DNA of 64,000 nt from DASUPK01 sp963848955 (GCA_963848955.1 CAWKFQ010000024.1:310001-374000); one strand, 5' to 3'; numbered from the stretch's first letter, positions 45,107 to 53,984 are shown. The notes: a model not told the origin generated them from the sequence alone. Translations and numbers: made by a program.

Positions 45107-45478
45107 ATGGGACGCGTCGTGTCGGCACTCGCAGCTTGTCTTGCGATGCTCGCGTATACGGCCTTACCGCTGTCAGCGACAGCCGATCCACAGGCGGTCG
45201 TGTCCGTTAAGCGGTGCGGCAACGCTGGAGGCAGCAGTGTTTTCGATACCGCGTTTAACGTGACGGCCAGGAATATGAGTTGCTCGTTTGCCCGCAAGGT
45301 GGCGCGGGATTTCATGAACCAACTGCTCGACACCGGCAAGATTCCGAAGGCGGCGTTTGCTCGCGAGTACCGCTTCAAGTGCTCGACGAAGCGCTTGGGC
45401 ATCGAGCTATGGAACTCAGCGTGCAGCGCGGAGGTTGGGGCGAAGCGTGCGAAGACCACCTTTGAATGGGGCGCATAG
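45107..45478 (+). CDS. Small secreted Cys-containing protein
   Basis: 123 residues from the ATG giving MGRVVSALAACLAMLAYTALPLSATA (signal peptide); an in-frame ATG at 45074 would add 11 residues. The mature part reads VSVKRCGNAGGSSVF...NVTARNMSCSFARKVARDFMNQL...FKCSTKRLGIELWNSACSAEVG, with four Cys likely in two disulfides. Divergent from the gene at 44700 with a comparable Cys layout. 45479-45762 holds only the E4 right end: a GTTACCA repeat at about 45682-45693 and the tRNA-proximal terminator. Confidence 0.6.
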   Translation: MGRVVSALAACLAMLAYTALPLSATADPQAVVSVKRCGNAGGSSVFDTAFNVTARNMSCSFARKVARDFMNQLLDTGKIPKAAFAREYRFKCSTKRLGIELWNSACSAEVGAKRAKTTFEWGA

Positions 45479-45731
45479 TCAGCAGCGTCGGTTTCCCCTC
45501 GCCCCCTGGCTTCAAAGCGTCCTCGTGTGCATGCCGTCCTCCCACCGCGCTCGTCCTCGGGCGCTTAGCGGCAAAGTCGAGAGCGACCCTGGGTGCAGCG
45601 AATCCTGCGCGAGGAGTTAATTCGGTCTCCTCGCCGACCGAGAGGCAGTTCGAACAGCAACCTCTCGGCCGAGTTATCACTCCGTTACCACCCCTGGGCT
45701 GATCCCGTCGCCGACCCGCCCTCCGGGCCCG

Positions 45732-45750
45732 AAAAACCCCGCATTAGCGG
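45732..45750 (-). terminator. Weak tRNA terminator at E4 right end
   Basis: Minus strand: CCGC-taat-GCGG stem, then GG and five T. Shorter stem than the displaced terminator at 20104, but at the same distance from the tRNA 3' end. Probably supplied by the incoming element. Confidence 0.5.
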
Positions 45751-45762
45751 CGCTTTCTCAAA

Positions 45763-45836
45763 TGCCGGAGGAGGGACTCGAACCCCCGACACGCGGATTA
45801 TGATTCCGCTGCTCTAACCGACTGAGCTACTCCGGC
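45763..45836 (-). tRNA. tRNA-Met (CAT), intact; integration target
   Basis: Minus strand. Acceptor GCCGGAG pairs with CTCCGGC, discriminator A, no encoded CCA. D arm GCTCAGTCGGTTAGAGC, anticodon stem GCGGA/TCCGC with loop ATCATAA (anticodon CAT), T arm GTCGGGGGTTCGAGTCCCTC. CAT could be elongator Met or lysidine-modified Ile2; elongator Met is the more likely reading. The 3' 42 bases are repeated four more times upstream in the window (20133, 23420, 28206, 41926). Confidence 0.95.
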
Positions 45837-45888
45837 GGGGCGGTGAATCGTAGCGACGGGTCGGTCGGCGGCCGCGTGGCAATTTTGC

Positions 45889-45906
45889 GCGCAGCACAAT
45901 CTGCGC
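45889..45906 (+). promoter_or_regulatory. Dyad upstream of livK
   Basis: Inverted repeat GCGCAG-cacaat-CTGCGC about 100 bases before the livK ATG. Possible operator; no regulator gene nearby to support it. Confidence 0.3.
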
Positions 45907-46003
45907 ACAAGCCTTTTCGCGCCAGAACAGGGTAGAAATACGGCGCGAAGTTCGTGAAGTTGAAGGAGGCCTGAGGGAGGGCCTACAGGACAGGAGGAAT
46001 TGG

Positions 46004-47305
46004 ATGCGAGGTCTCAAGCAATGGAGGCTCCTCGCCGCTGGAGCCGGACTGACGCTGGTGCTCGGTCTGGCCGCATGCGGTGGAGGCGATGACAACAACG
46101 ATGGTGGTGGCGGCGACGGGAAGATCGATCTGACGATCGGCGACTCGATTCCGCTCACTGGCGACCTTTCCGACTACGGGCCGCCGGGGCAGAAGGCATC
46201 CGACCTTGCGATCTCCGTGATCACCAAGGCGAACCAGGAGGCCGGAGTCGACAACACGGTGAAGGTCGTCCACGAGGACAACGAGACCAGCCCGCAGGCC
46301 GCCGTTCAGGCCGCGCGCAAGCTGGTCGACTCCGACAACGCGAGCTGCATCACCGGCGCCTGGGCCTCGTCCGACACGATCCCGACCGCACAGTCGGTGT
46401 CGATCCCGGACGGTGTCCTGCAGATCTCCCCGGCCTCCACGGCCGACGAGATCACGGATATCGACGACGACGGGCTGCTCAACCGCACGTCCCCGCCGGA
46501 TTCGTTCCAGGGCCCGACGCTCGCCAACACGATCGCCGACTCCATGGGCGGCGCCCAGGGCAAGACCGTCAACATCGGCGCCCGTAACGACGCCTATGGC
46601 ACCGGCCTGACGCAGACCTTCGGTGACGCCTGGAAGGACCTGGGCGGCTCGGTGGGTCAGGAGGTCATTTACGACCCGGAGCAGCCGAGCTACGACTCGG
46701 AGGCCGGGCAGATCACGTCCGGGAACGCGGACGCAACCGTGATCATCGATTTCCCGGAGACCTTCGTGAAGGTCGCCCCCGCGCTGCAGCGCACGGGCAA
46801 CTGGGATCCGACGAAGGGCTGGTTCACCGACGGGCTCGCCTCGAGCTCGCTGACGGAGGACATCAGTCCGCAGATCGTGAGCGGCATGCGGGGCACGGCC
46901 CCGGGCGCTCCCGACAAGGGCGAGGCGTCGACCGCGTTCGACCAGCTCTACACGAGCACCGACCCGACGGACATCGACCGTCAGACGTTCGACGCGCAGC
47001 AGTTCGATGCGACGATGCTCTGCTATCTGGCAGCGGTCGCCGCTGGTTCGACCGACGGCAAGGAGATGGCGGATCACCTCACCGACGTGAGCGCACCGCC
47101 AGGAACGCCGTACTCCTGGGAGCAGCTGCCCGAGGCCATCAAGGCCCTGCAAGACGGGCAGGACATCGACTACCAGGGCGCTTCCGGCGCGATCGACATG
47201 GATGCCGCCGGGGACGCGACGGCAGGTGTCTACGACATCTACACGTTCAAGGGCCCCGACCTCGAAGTCATCGGCGAGCAGGCCGTGGTCAACCCCAACC
47301 AGTAG
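46004..47305 (+). CDS. livK: Branched-chain amino-acid-type ABC substrate-binding lipoprotein
   Basis: 433 residues. Lipobox LAAC, an Asn/Asp/Gly linker, then a type I periplasmic-binding fold (LTIGDSIPLTGDLSDYGPPGQKASDLAI...; GKTVNIGARNDAYGTGLTQTFGDAWKDLGGSV). AGGAGGAATT precedes the ATG. Captures ligand outside the membrane for the LivHMGF transporter encoded convergently. True ligand may be amino acids, amides or urea. Confidence 0.9.
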   Translation: MRGLKQWRLLAAGAGLTLVLGLAACGGGDDNNDGGGGDGKIDLTIGDSIPLTGDLSDYGPPGQKASDLAISVITKANQEAGVDNTVKVVHEDNETSPQAAVQAARKLVDSDNASCITGAWASSDTIPTAQSVSIPDGVLQISPASTADEITDIDDDGLLNRTSPPDSFQGPTLANTIADSMGGAQGKTVNIGARNDAYGTGLTQTFGDAWKDLGGSVGQEVIYDPEQPSYDSEAGQITSGNADATVIIDFPETFVKVAPALQRTGNWDPTKGWFTDGLASSSLTEDISPQIVSGMRGTAPGAPDKGEASTAFDQLYTSTDPTDIDRQTFDAQQFDATMLCYLAAVAAGSTDGKEMADHLTDVSAPPGTPYSWEQLPEAIKALQDGQDIDYQGASGAIDMDAAGDATAGVYDIYTFKGPDLEVIGEQAVVNPNQ

Positions 47306-47342
47306 TCGAAGTTCGAGCGAGCCGAGAGGCTCGCGACTGGAG

Positions 47343-47369
47343 CGGCCGGGGCGAGAGCCCCGGCCGTTT
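47343..47369 (+). terminator. Intrinsic terminator after livK
   Basis: Perfect 10-bp stem CGGCCGGGGC with GAGA tetraloop and GCCCCGGCCG, then TTT. Placed between convergent livK and livF and may serve livK only, since the A run on the other side is lacking. Confidence 0.85.
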
Positions 47370-47397
47370 CACGTCTGCAGGGTGCTCGATCCGGGCG

Positions 47398-48150
47398 TTA
47401 TGTGGGGGCGCTGTCGTACCGACCCGTGCCGCCGAGGTAGAGCTCGGCGACCCGCGGGTCGTTGAGGAGCTCCTCACCCCGGCCCTCGAAGCGGTTCTGC
47501 CCGAGGTCGAGCACATAGCCGCGGGTCGACATCGCGAGCGCGCGCCGGGCGTTCTGCTCGACCATCACGAGCGTCACGCCCTGCTGGTTGATCTCGGCGA
47601 TCTTGTCGAAGATCGCCTCGACGAACGCCGGGGCGAGCCCGGCCGAGGGCTCGTCGAGGAGCAGGATCTGCGGGTCCGGCATCAGCGCTCGCGCCATCGC
47701 GAGCATCTGCCGCTCGCCGCCGGACATCGTCCCGGCGGACTGCCTGCGCCGCTCCCCGAGCCTGGGGAAGATCTCGTACATGTCGCCCATCCGCTTGCGG
47801 GCGGTGCCCCGCTCGAGCGCGCCCATCTCGAGGTTCTCATCGACCGAGAGGGACTCGAAGACGTTGTCCAGCTGGGGCACGTAGCTCATTCCGCGCCGCG
47901 TGATCAGGTGGGGCCGAAGGCCGGTGAGGTCCTCGCCGCGCATCACGACGCGACCTTGTCGCGGCGGGAGCAGCCCGAAGATCGACTTGATCAGAGTCGA
48001 CTTGCCCGCGCCGTTCGGGCCGATCACCGTGACGATCTCGCCGTCCCTCACGGTCAGGTCGACGCCGGTGAGGATGTCTACCTCGGGCACATATCCCGAG
48101 ACCAGGCCGTCGACCTCGAGCACCACCCCGTTGCCCTGGCCGTCGGTCAT
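47398..48150 (-). CDS. livF: Branched-chain amino-acid ABC transporter ATPase LivF
   Basis: 250 residues. Walker A GPNGAGKS, signature SGGERQ, Walker B ILLLDEPSAGLAP, H-loop VEQNARRAL with the LivF-type Asn/Ala surroundings. Last gene of livH-M-G-F; its ATG overlaps the livG stop. Cytosolic ATPase of the uptake complex. Confidence 0.93.
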   Translation of the reverse strand: MTDGQGNGVVLEVDGLVSGYVPEVDILTGVDLTVRDGEIVTVIGPNGAGKSTLIKSIFGLLPPRQGRVVMRGEDLTGLRPHLITRRGMSYVPQLDNVFESLSVDENLEMGALERGTARKRMGDMYEIFPRLGERRRQSAGTMSGGERQMLAMARALMPDPQILLLDEPSAGLAPAFVEAIFDKIAEINQQGVTLVMVEQNARRALAMSTRGYVLDLGQNRFEGRGEELLNDPRVAELYLGGTGRYDSAPT

Positions 48151-48965
48151 TCGGCCGCGCTCTCCCCCGCCGCGGTGTCTACGGCGACCTCCCCGAGGTA
48201 GGCGTCGATCACCCGCTTGTCCTTGCGCACCTCGTGCGGCTCGCCCTCCGCGATCACCCGCCCCTCAGCCATCACCACGACCCGATCGGAGTGATTCATC
48301 ACGACCTCCATGTCGTGCTCGATGAACAGGATCGTCACTCCCATCTCGCGGCGCAGGCCCTGCATGTGATCGAGCAGGCGCCGCCCGAGCGTGGGGTTGA
48401 TGCCGGCCATCGGCTCGTCGAGCAGGAGCAGCTTCGGCTCCGCCATCAGCGCCCGCGCCAGCTCGAGCAGCTTGCGCTGACCACCGGAGAGCGTGCCGGC
48501 GTAGGCATCCGCGAGGTCCCGGAGATTGAAGAGCCCGAGGAGCTCCATGGCCTGCTTGCGAACCTCGTCCTCGCGCGCCTTGACCGCCCGGGGCCGGAAG
48601 AACACGTTGCGGAGGGTCTCGCCGGGCTGCTCGCGCGCCGCCAGCATCATGTTGTCGATCACCGGCATCGCGGCGAGCGCCTTCGTGATCTGAAAGGTGC
48701 GCACCATTCCCTTGCGCGCGATCTCGTAGGGAGGGTCGCCGAGGATCTCCTCTCCGCGGAGCCTCACCGAGCCGCGGTCGCCCTTGTAGAAGCCCGTGAG
48801 CACGTTGAACAGCGTGGTCTTGCCGGCCCCGTTCGGGCCGATCAGGGCCGTGATCCTGCCCCCGCCGATATTCATCGTCGCGCCGTTGACGGCGCGGATC
48901 CCGCCGAAGCGCTTGACCACGTCCTCGACCTCGAGCAGGGTCGCCCCGTTGCCCGCGTCATTCAC
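48147..48965 (-). CDS. livG: Branched-chain amino-acid ABC transporter ATPase LivG
   Basis: 272 residues. Walker A GPNGAGKT, LivG-typical VRTFQITKALAAMPVIDNMMLAA, signature SGGQRKLLELARALM, Walker B LLLLDEPMAGINP, H-loop IEHDMEVVM. Overlaps livM at its start and livF at its end, consistent with one transcript. Confidence 0.94.
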   Translation of the reverse strand: MNDAGNGATLLEVEDVVKRFGGIRAVNGATMNIGGGRITALIGPNGAGKTTLFNVLTGFYKGDRGSVRLRGEEILGDPPYEIARKGMVRTFQITKALAAMPVIDNMMLAAREQPGETLRNVFFRPRAVKAREDEVRKQAMELLGLFNLRDLADAYAGTLSGGQRKLLELARALMAEPKLLLLDEPMAGINPTLGRRLLDHMQGLRREMGVTILFIEHDMEVVMNHSDRVVVMAEGRVIAEGEPHEVRKDKRVIDAYLGEVAVDTAAGESAAE

Positions 48966-49975
48966 CGATGACCATCTCCTCGCGCTTGCCGAACAGGCCC
49001 TGCGGGCGGAACGCCATCAGACCGATCAGCAGGAGACCCGTGAGCGCCAATCGGACTGCAGCGATGCGGGTCTCGGTGAAGGGCGGGTCGGGCAGGTCGA
49101 TGAACCGGGTGCCCTCGAGGACGAACCAGAAGAGGACCGCTCCCACCGCAACCCCCCGGTAGCTCCCCAACCCTCCGAGGATCAGCACGCTGAAGGCGAA
49201 GAAGGTGACCAGCGGCTCGAAGTCGAGCGGGTGGACGGTTCGCAGGTCGAGCGCGAGGAAGAATCCCGCGAACGAGCCGAGCAGCGCCGCGATCGCGAGC
49301 GACTGGAGCTTGAACGCCAGGGTGTTCTTGCCGAGCGCCTGCGCCGCGTCCTCGTCCTCGCGGATAGCGCGAAGGACCCGTCCCCAAGGCATTCGCTGCA
49401 GTCTGAGGAGAACGACAGTCGCCAGCCCGACCGTGACCCAGATCACGATCAGCAGGGGCAACAGCGTCGGCGGGTCCGACCAGAAGTTGGAGATGAAGTT
49501 GTTGATCGAATCCGAGACGTCGCTCCACGCGTTGGGGTAGCAGTTCGACGGGTCATTCGAGATCGCAGAACAGGCCCTGGTTCCCGCCGGTCAGGCCCCG
49601 GGCGTTCTGCGCGAACAATCGAACGACCTCGGCCATCGCGATCGTGGCGATCGCGAAGTAGTCGGCGCGCAGGCGCAGGGAGGGGAGGCCGACGAGCACC
49701 CCGAAGAGCATCGACGCCAACGTCGCGCAGGGCAGCGCCAGCCAGAACGAGAACCCGGCCTTGAGCACGAGGATCGCCATCGCGTAGGCGCCGATCGCCA
49801 TGAACGCCGCCATCCCGAAGTTGACGATCCCGGTGAAGCCGGTGTTGAGCTGGAGGCCGAGGGCGACGATCGCGTAGATCCCGGCGAGGACCCCGACGCT
49901 CACCCAGAAGTCCGGATCGGTGAGCGCTTGCAGGGTGACCGCGAGCGGCACCAGTGTGCCCGGATCGAGGGTCAT
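48958..49975 (-). CDS. livM: Branched-chain amino-acid ABC permease LivM (frameshifted)
   Basis: About 338 residues after correcting one base near 49556, where an in-frame TGA follows CDLE; the next frame continues DPSNCYPNAWSDV to PLLIVIWVTVGLATVV. About ten helices. The cytoplasmic EAA-like loop GRVLRAIREDEDAAQALGKNTLAFKLQSLAIAALLGSFAG is typical of LivM. The ATG overlaps the livH stop (ATGA). Confidence 0.9.
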
Positions 49976-50979
49976 AACGCCTTCGCCTTCCCGAAGATGC
50001 CCTGCGGCCGGACGATCAGAACCAGGATCAAGACGACGAAGCCCACGGCCGTTTTCCAGCGCGCGTCGATGACGAGGGTCGACCATTCGGTCATCACCCC
50101 GATCACCATCCCCGCGGCGAGCGCTCCGAAGGCGTCGCCGATCCCGCCCAGGATCACCGCCGCGAAGATCGGCAGCAGCAGCTCGAAGCCCAGCTCGGGG
50201 CGCAGGTCCGTGGTCGCCGCCGCCAGCACCCCGGCCAGCCCGGCGAGGGCCCCCGCAAAGATCCATGTGTAGGTGATCACGCGCCGGGTGTCGATTCCGG
50301 CGGTCTCGGCGAGCTCCAGGTCGTCGGAGAGTGCTCGCATCCGCTTGCCGAGCAGCGTCAGCCGCAGCATCAGGCCGATGGCGGCGATCACGGCGATGCC
50401 CACGACGACCACGATCAGCTGCGTCTGTCCGATTCGCAGGCCGAGGAAGTCCACGGTGCTGGTCGTGTCGACGTCCAGCACCCGGATATCGGTGCTCCAG
50501 AACCACTGGATGATCGCCCGGAGGAGGAACGCCAGGCCGATCGACATCAGGATCAGCTGCAGGAAGCCGGCGTGTTTGGCGCGCATCGGCCGCCAGAGCA
50601 CGCGCTCGAGCAGCAGCCCGAGCACCGCGGTCGCGATCATCGCCCAGAAGACGCCGATCACCAGCGGCATGCCCCAGGTGACGTTGACCAGGTACGCCAT
50701 GTAGGCGCCGAACGTCAAGAAGTCCCCGTGGGCGAAGTTGACCAGCTTGAGGATCCCGTAGACCAGGGTGAGCCCGACCGCGCCGAGGGCGTAGATCGAG
50801 CCGAGGGAAAGCCCGTTGAGCCCCGTCTGGGCGACCGCGTGGAGCCCCTTCGCGATCACCAGTGCGAGGAAGATGGCAGCGATCACCAAGACCGCGACCA
50901 TCCAGGGTCGTCCCAAACTCTCCTTGAGCCGTTCGCCGACTGCGGGCGGCGCGGGCTCGGCCAGCGGACCGGCCTCCAT
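49972..50979 (-). CDS. livH: Branched-chain amino-acid ABC permease LivH
   Basis: About 335 residues from the ATG giving MEAGPLAEPAPP; an upstream ATG at 51027 would overlap the divergent aminopeptidase start. Helices include GLSLGSIYALGAVGLTLVYGILKLVNFAHGDFLTFGAYMAY (family hallmark) and the EAA-like loop GKRMRALSDDLELAETAGIDTRRVITYTW. First gene of the transporter operon. The N-terminal extension of about 40 residues is soluble and Pro/Ala-rich. Confidence 0.92.
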   Translation of the reverse strand: MEAGPLAEPAPPAVGERLKESLGRPWMVAVLVIAAIFLALVIAKGLHAVAQTGLNGLSLGSIYALGAVGLTLVYGILKLVNFAHGDFLTFGAYMAYLVNVTWGMPLVIGVFWAMIATAVLGLLLERVLWRPMRAKHAGFLQLILMSIGLAFLLRAIIQWFWSTDIRVLDVDTTSTVDFLGLRIGQTQLIVVVVGIAVIAAIGLMLRLTLLGKRMRALSDDLELAETAGIDTRRVITYTWIFAGALAGLAGVLAAATTDLRPELGFELLLPIFAAVILGGIGDAFGALAAGMVIGVMTEWSTLVIDARWKTAVGFVVLILVLIVRPQGIFGKAKAL

Positions 50980-51025
50980 GGCCAGCAATCTATCCACGAC
51001 CGGGGGGTTCCTACACATAGGGTGC

Positions 51026-51979
51026 ATGGGAATGGACGATCTGGATCGCGCGGTTCACGCCGTTGTGCACGAATGCCTCGGCGTGAAGGAGGGCGAGGAG
51101 GCCCTGGTTATCTGCAATCCAGCCACGCAGCGAGTGGGCGAGCGCCTCCGCGAGGAGGCGGCAGAGGCGGGTGCGGACGCCGTGCTCACGGTGATCAGCG
51201 AGCGGCCCTCGCACGGCGCCGAGCCGCCCCGGGTCGTCGCCGACGCGATGGCTGCGGCGGACGTGCTGATGGCGCCCACGGTCCAGTCCCTCTCGCACAC
51301 GGCCGCGCGGAAGAGGGCCACCGACGCCGGCGCTCGTTGCGCGACCCTCCCCGGAGTGACCGAGGACATGCTGGCGCGGGTGATGAGCGCCGACATGGAG
51401 GGGCTGCGGCGGAAGGGACATGCTGTGGCCGAGGCGCTCGATCTCGCCTCCGAGGCGCGGGTCACGGATGACAACGGCACCGACCTCCGCCTCGATCTCT
51501 CCGGACGGCCGGCGATCCCCGACGCCGGCGATCTCACCGAGCCCGGGGCGTTCGGCAATCTGCCCTGTGGCGAGGCATTCATTTCGCCTGCGGGCGGCGA
51601 GGGCACGCTCGTCATCGACGGCTCTCTCGCGGGGATCGGCCTTGTCGAGCACCCCGTCGAGCTGGTGGTCGAAGGGGGCCACCTGACCTCGGCGCGGGGA
51701 GGGCAGGGGATGGCGTTCATGGAGCTCCTCACCATGCACGGCGAGGACGGGACCAACATCGCCGAGCTCGGCATCGGAACCAACGAGAAGGCGATCCTGA
51801 CCGGCGAGATCCTCGAGGACGAGAAGATCCAGGGCACCTGTCACGTCGCCTTCGGCGCCTCCGCGGGCATCGGGGGGACCGTCCAGGTGCCGGTCCACCT
51901 CGACTGCATCGTGATGAAGCCGACGGTGGAGCTGGACGGCGAGGCGATCGTCCGGGACGGCGAACTGCTGATCCGGTGA
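51026..51979 (+). CDS. M29-family aminopeptidase
   Basis: About 317 residues. Thermophilic-type metallo-aminopeptidase (AmpS/PepS-like) shown by LPCGEAFISPAGGEGTLVIDGS (metal-ligand Glu), the late ELGIGTNEKA (Glu ligand), CHVAFG and HLDCIVM (His ligands). Shorter than the usual about 400 residues at the N-terminus. ATG 51026 or 51032; GTG of the next gene overlaps the stop (GTGA). Divergent from livH, a plausible pairing of peptide breakdown and amino-acid uptake (inference). Confidence 0.85.
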   Translation: MGMDDLDRAVHAVVHECLGVKEGEEALVICNPATQRVGERLREEAAEAGADAVLTVISERPSHGAEPPRVVADAMAAADVLMAPTVQSLSHTAARKRATDAGARCATLPGVTEDMLARVMSADMEGLRRKGHAVAEALDLASEARVTDDNGTDLRLDLSGRPAIPDAGDLTEPGAFGNLPCGEAFISPAGGEGTLVIDGSLAGIGLVEHPVELVVEGGHLTSARGGQGMAFMELLTMHGEDGTNIAELGIGTNEKAILTGEILEDEKIQGTCHVAFGASAGIGGTVQVPVHLDCIVMKPTVELDGEAIVRDGELLIR

Positions 51980-52863
51980 ACGACGCGAGTCCCGCCATCG
52001 ACTGGCCCGTGCCGCTGGTGGCGGTTCCCAACTTCTCCGAGGGTCGCAGCGAGAGGGTGATCGAGACGCTCGAGGCGACGCTTGGCGGCTGCGCGAGAGT
52101 CCTCAACCGCCACTTCGACACCGAGCACAACCGCTGCGTCTTCACGATCGCGGCTGAGCCGACCCGCCTCGTCGACGCCCTGGTGGCGGGGGCGCGGGAG
52201 GCGATCAACGTGATCGACCTGCGGAGCCACCAGGGACTCCACCCGCACATCGGGGCGCTCGACGTCTGCCCGGTCGTCTGGCAGAAGGAGGACCGCCACG
52301 AGGACGCGATCGAGGCGGCGCACGCGGCCGCCGAGGCGATCGCGGACCTCGGCATCCCCGTGTTCTTCTACGGCGAGCTCGCCAGCAGCCCGGAGCGAGC
52401 GGAGCGGGCCTACTTCCGCAAGGGCGGCCCGGCGGAGCTGGCGCAGCGGATGAAGGCGGGTGAGCTCGAGCCGGACCTGGGCCCGACCGAGCCGCACCCG
52501 ACCGCCGGAGCGACCCTGGTGACGGCCCGTGAGCCGCTGGTCGCCTTCAACGTCGAGCTCGATACGCCCGACCCCGAGGTCGCGCGCGCGGTCGCGACCG
52601 GCCTTCGGGAGGCGGGCGGCGGGCTCGCCGGGGTCCGCGCGCTCGGGCTCCCGCGCGAGGTGGGGCGGTGCCAGGTCTCGGTCAACGTCCACGATCCGAT
52701 CGGCGTTCCGCTCGCCAGGGTGGTCGCCGAGATCAAACGGCTCGCCGCCGAGCAGGGCGCCCGGCCGGTCGAGGCCGAGCTCGTCGGGCTCGCCCCGGCG
52801 GCCGCACTCGAGGGCTATCCGGACGATCCGCCGATCAGGGACTTCGACCCCAAGCCGACATGA
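51976..52863 (+). CDS. Glutamate formimidoyltransferase-like protein
   Basis: 295 residues from GTG. The family N-terminus is LVAVPNFSEGRSERVIETLEATL, followed by HFDTEHNRCVFTIAAEP, LRSHQGLHPHIGALDVCPVVW (folate-site His), FFYGELASSPERAERAYFRKGG, and a C-terminal subdomain. No cyclodeaminase domain is fused. Transfers a formimino group from formiminoglutamate to tetrahydrofolate in histidine degradation, or a related folate reaction; no hut genes are adjacent. Confidence 0.88.
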   Translation: MNDASPAIDWPVPLVAVPNFSEGRSERVIETLEATLGGCARVLNRHFDTEHNRCVFTIAAEPTRLVDALVAGAREAINVIDLRSHQGLHPHIGALDVCPVVWQKEDRHEDAIEAAHAAAEAIADLGIPVFFYGELASSPERAERAYFRKGGPAELAQRMKAGELEPDLGPTEPHPTAGATLVTAREPLVAFNVELDTPDPEVARAVATGLREAGGGLAGVRALGLPREVGRCQVSVNVHDPIGVPLARVVAEIKRLAAEQGARPVEAELVGLAPAAALEGYPDDPPIRDFDPKPT

Positions 52864-52916
52864 TCGAGAACGTGCTCGACCGCTCCAGTCTCACGGACCG
52901 CTAGATTCAGGCTCAG

Positions 52917-53314
52917 ATGGCTCAAAGCAGGCAAAGGCGGCGCCGCAAGCACCGCGGCACACAGGGCGGGCGGATCGACACGCGTCCGGCTCGCGGCCGC
53001 GCGCGAAGCCGCGCCGAGGCCACAGGCCCGGGCCGGCCAGCGGAGCCGGAAGAAGGGCGGCCCGCGGAGTTCCCGAGCCGCCGAGCTGGTCGAGCGCCCT
53101 GAAGAAGGGCGGGATCGCAGCCGTGCTCTTCGTCGGCGTCATCACCGTGTTCGGGCAGAACCCGGCCGTCGCACTGGGGGTCGGGGTCCTGATGCTCGGC
53201 TTCTACGTGCCGATGGCCTTCACGCTTGACCGGTTCTTCTACCAGCGCCACCTCCGCAAGGAGGCGCAGAAGCACGCCGAGCGCGAGGCGCAGCGCACCG
53301 GCGCCGAGGGCTGA
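52917..53314 (+). CDS. Basic membrane protein, small (frameshifted)
   Basis: N-terminus MAQSRQRRRRKHRGTQGGRID in one frame, then after a shift near 53045, PPSWSSALKKGGIAAVLFVGVITVFG...VGVLMLGFYVPMAFTLDRFFYQRHLRKEAQ. Two membrane helices between very basic ends, about 131 residues. The RRRRKHRGTQ start and YxPM-x-DRFFYxR end match a small family I recall from related bacteria. Function unknown. Four bases before the MBL gene. Confidence 0.65.
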
Positions 53315-53317
53315 GCC

Positions 53318-53956
53318 GTGGACGTCCGGATGCTCACGGTCGGCCAGATCGCCGAGAACTGCTTTCTGTTCCGCAAGGACGGCTCCGACCGCGCGCTGAT
53401 CGTCGATCCCGGCGACGAGGCCCCGCGGATCCTGCAGGCAGCAGAGGAGCTCGGCGTCACGATCGATGGGATCCTGCTCACCCACACCCACTTCGACCAC
53501 ATCGGCGCCGTCGCTCCGGTCGCGAAGGCGACAGGCGCGCCGGTCTGGTGCCCTGAGATCGAGACCCCGGTCCTCGCCGACATCAACTCGTTCGTTCCCT
53601 GGCCCGGCTTCGGCCCGTACGAGAGCTATGACGCCGACCACACGGTGTCCGGCGGCGAGAAGCTCGAGCTCGCGGGAATGGAGATCGACGTGATCTTCAC
53701 GCCGGGCCACAGCCCCGGCCACGTCACCTACTCGGTCCCCGACGAGACCGCGATCTTCTCCGGCGACGTCCTCTTCCAGGGCTCGGTCGGGCGCACCGAC
53801 CTGCCCGGCGGCGACTGGGCGACGCTGCTCGAGTCGATCCGCACCCTGGTCGACTCCCATCCGCCCGAGACCACGGTCTACCCCGGGCACATGGGGATCA
53901 CCACGCTGGGCGCCGAGCGGGCGACCAACCCGTTCCTCGCCGAGCTCGCTCGGTAG
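53318..53956 (+). CDS. MBL-fold metallohydrolase (glyoxalase II-like)
   Basis: 212 residues from GTG. Metal site THTHFDH, second His in TPGHSPGHVTY, Asp in FSGDVLFQGSVGRTDLPGGD, last His in VYPGHMGITTLG. The GRTDLPGGD segment is typical of the short YcbL-type branch, hydrolysing S-acyl thiols. Cytosolic. Next to hisS, a commonly seen neighbourhood (recollection). Confidence 0.9.
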   Translation: MDVRMLTVGQIAENCFLFRKDGSDRALIVDPGDEAPRILQAAEELGVTIDGILLTHTHFDHIGAVAPVAKATGAPVWCPEIETPVLADINSFVPWPGFGPYESYDADHTVSGGEKLELAGMEIDVIFTPGHSPGHVTYSVPDETAIFSGDVLFQGSVGRTDLPGGDWATLLESIRTLVDSHPPETTVYPGHMGITTLGAERATNPFLAELAR

Positions 53957-53984
53957 CCGCGGTCCCGGCTAAGGTCGCTCCGCC

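Noticed and set aside
20198..45762. A prophage
   Set aside because: No capsid, terminase, portal, tail or replication genes; only integrase fragments and a nuclease-like gene.
20133..45804. The repeated 42-bp units as a CRISPR array
   Set aside because: Spacing is 3-14 kb, the unit is a tRNA 3' end, and no cas genes are present.
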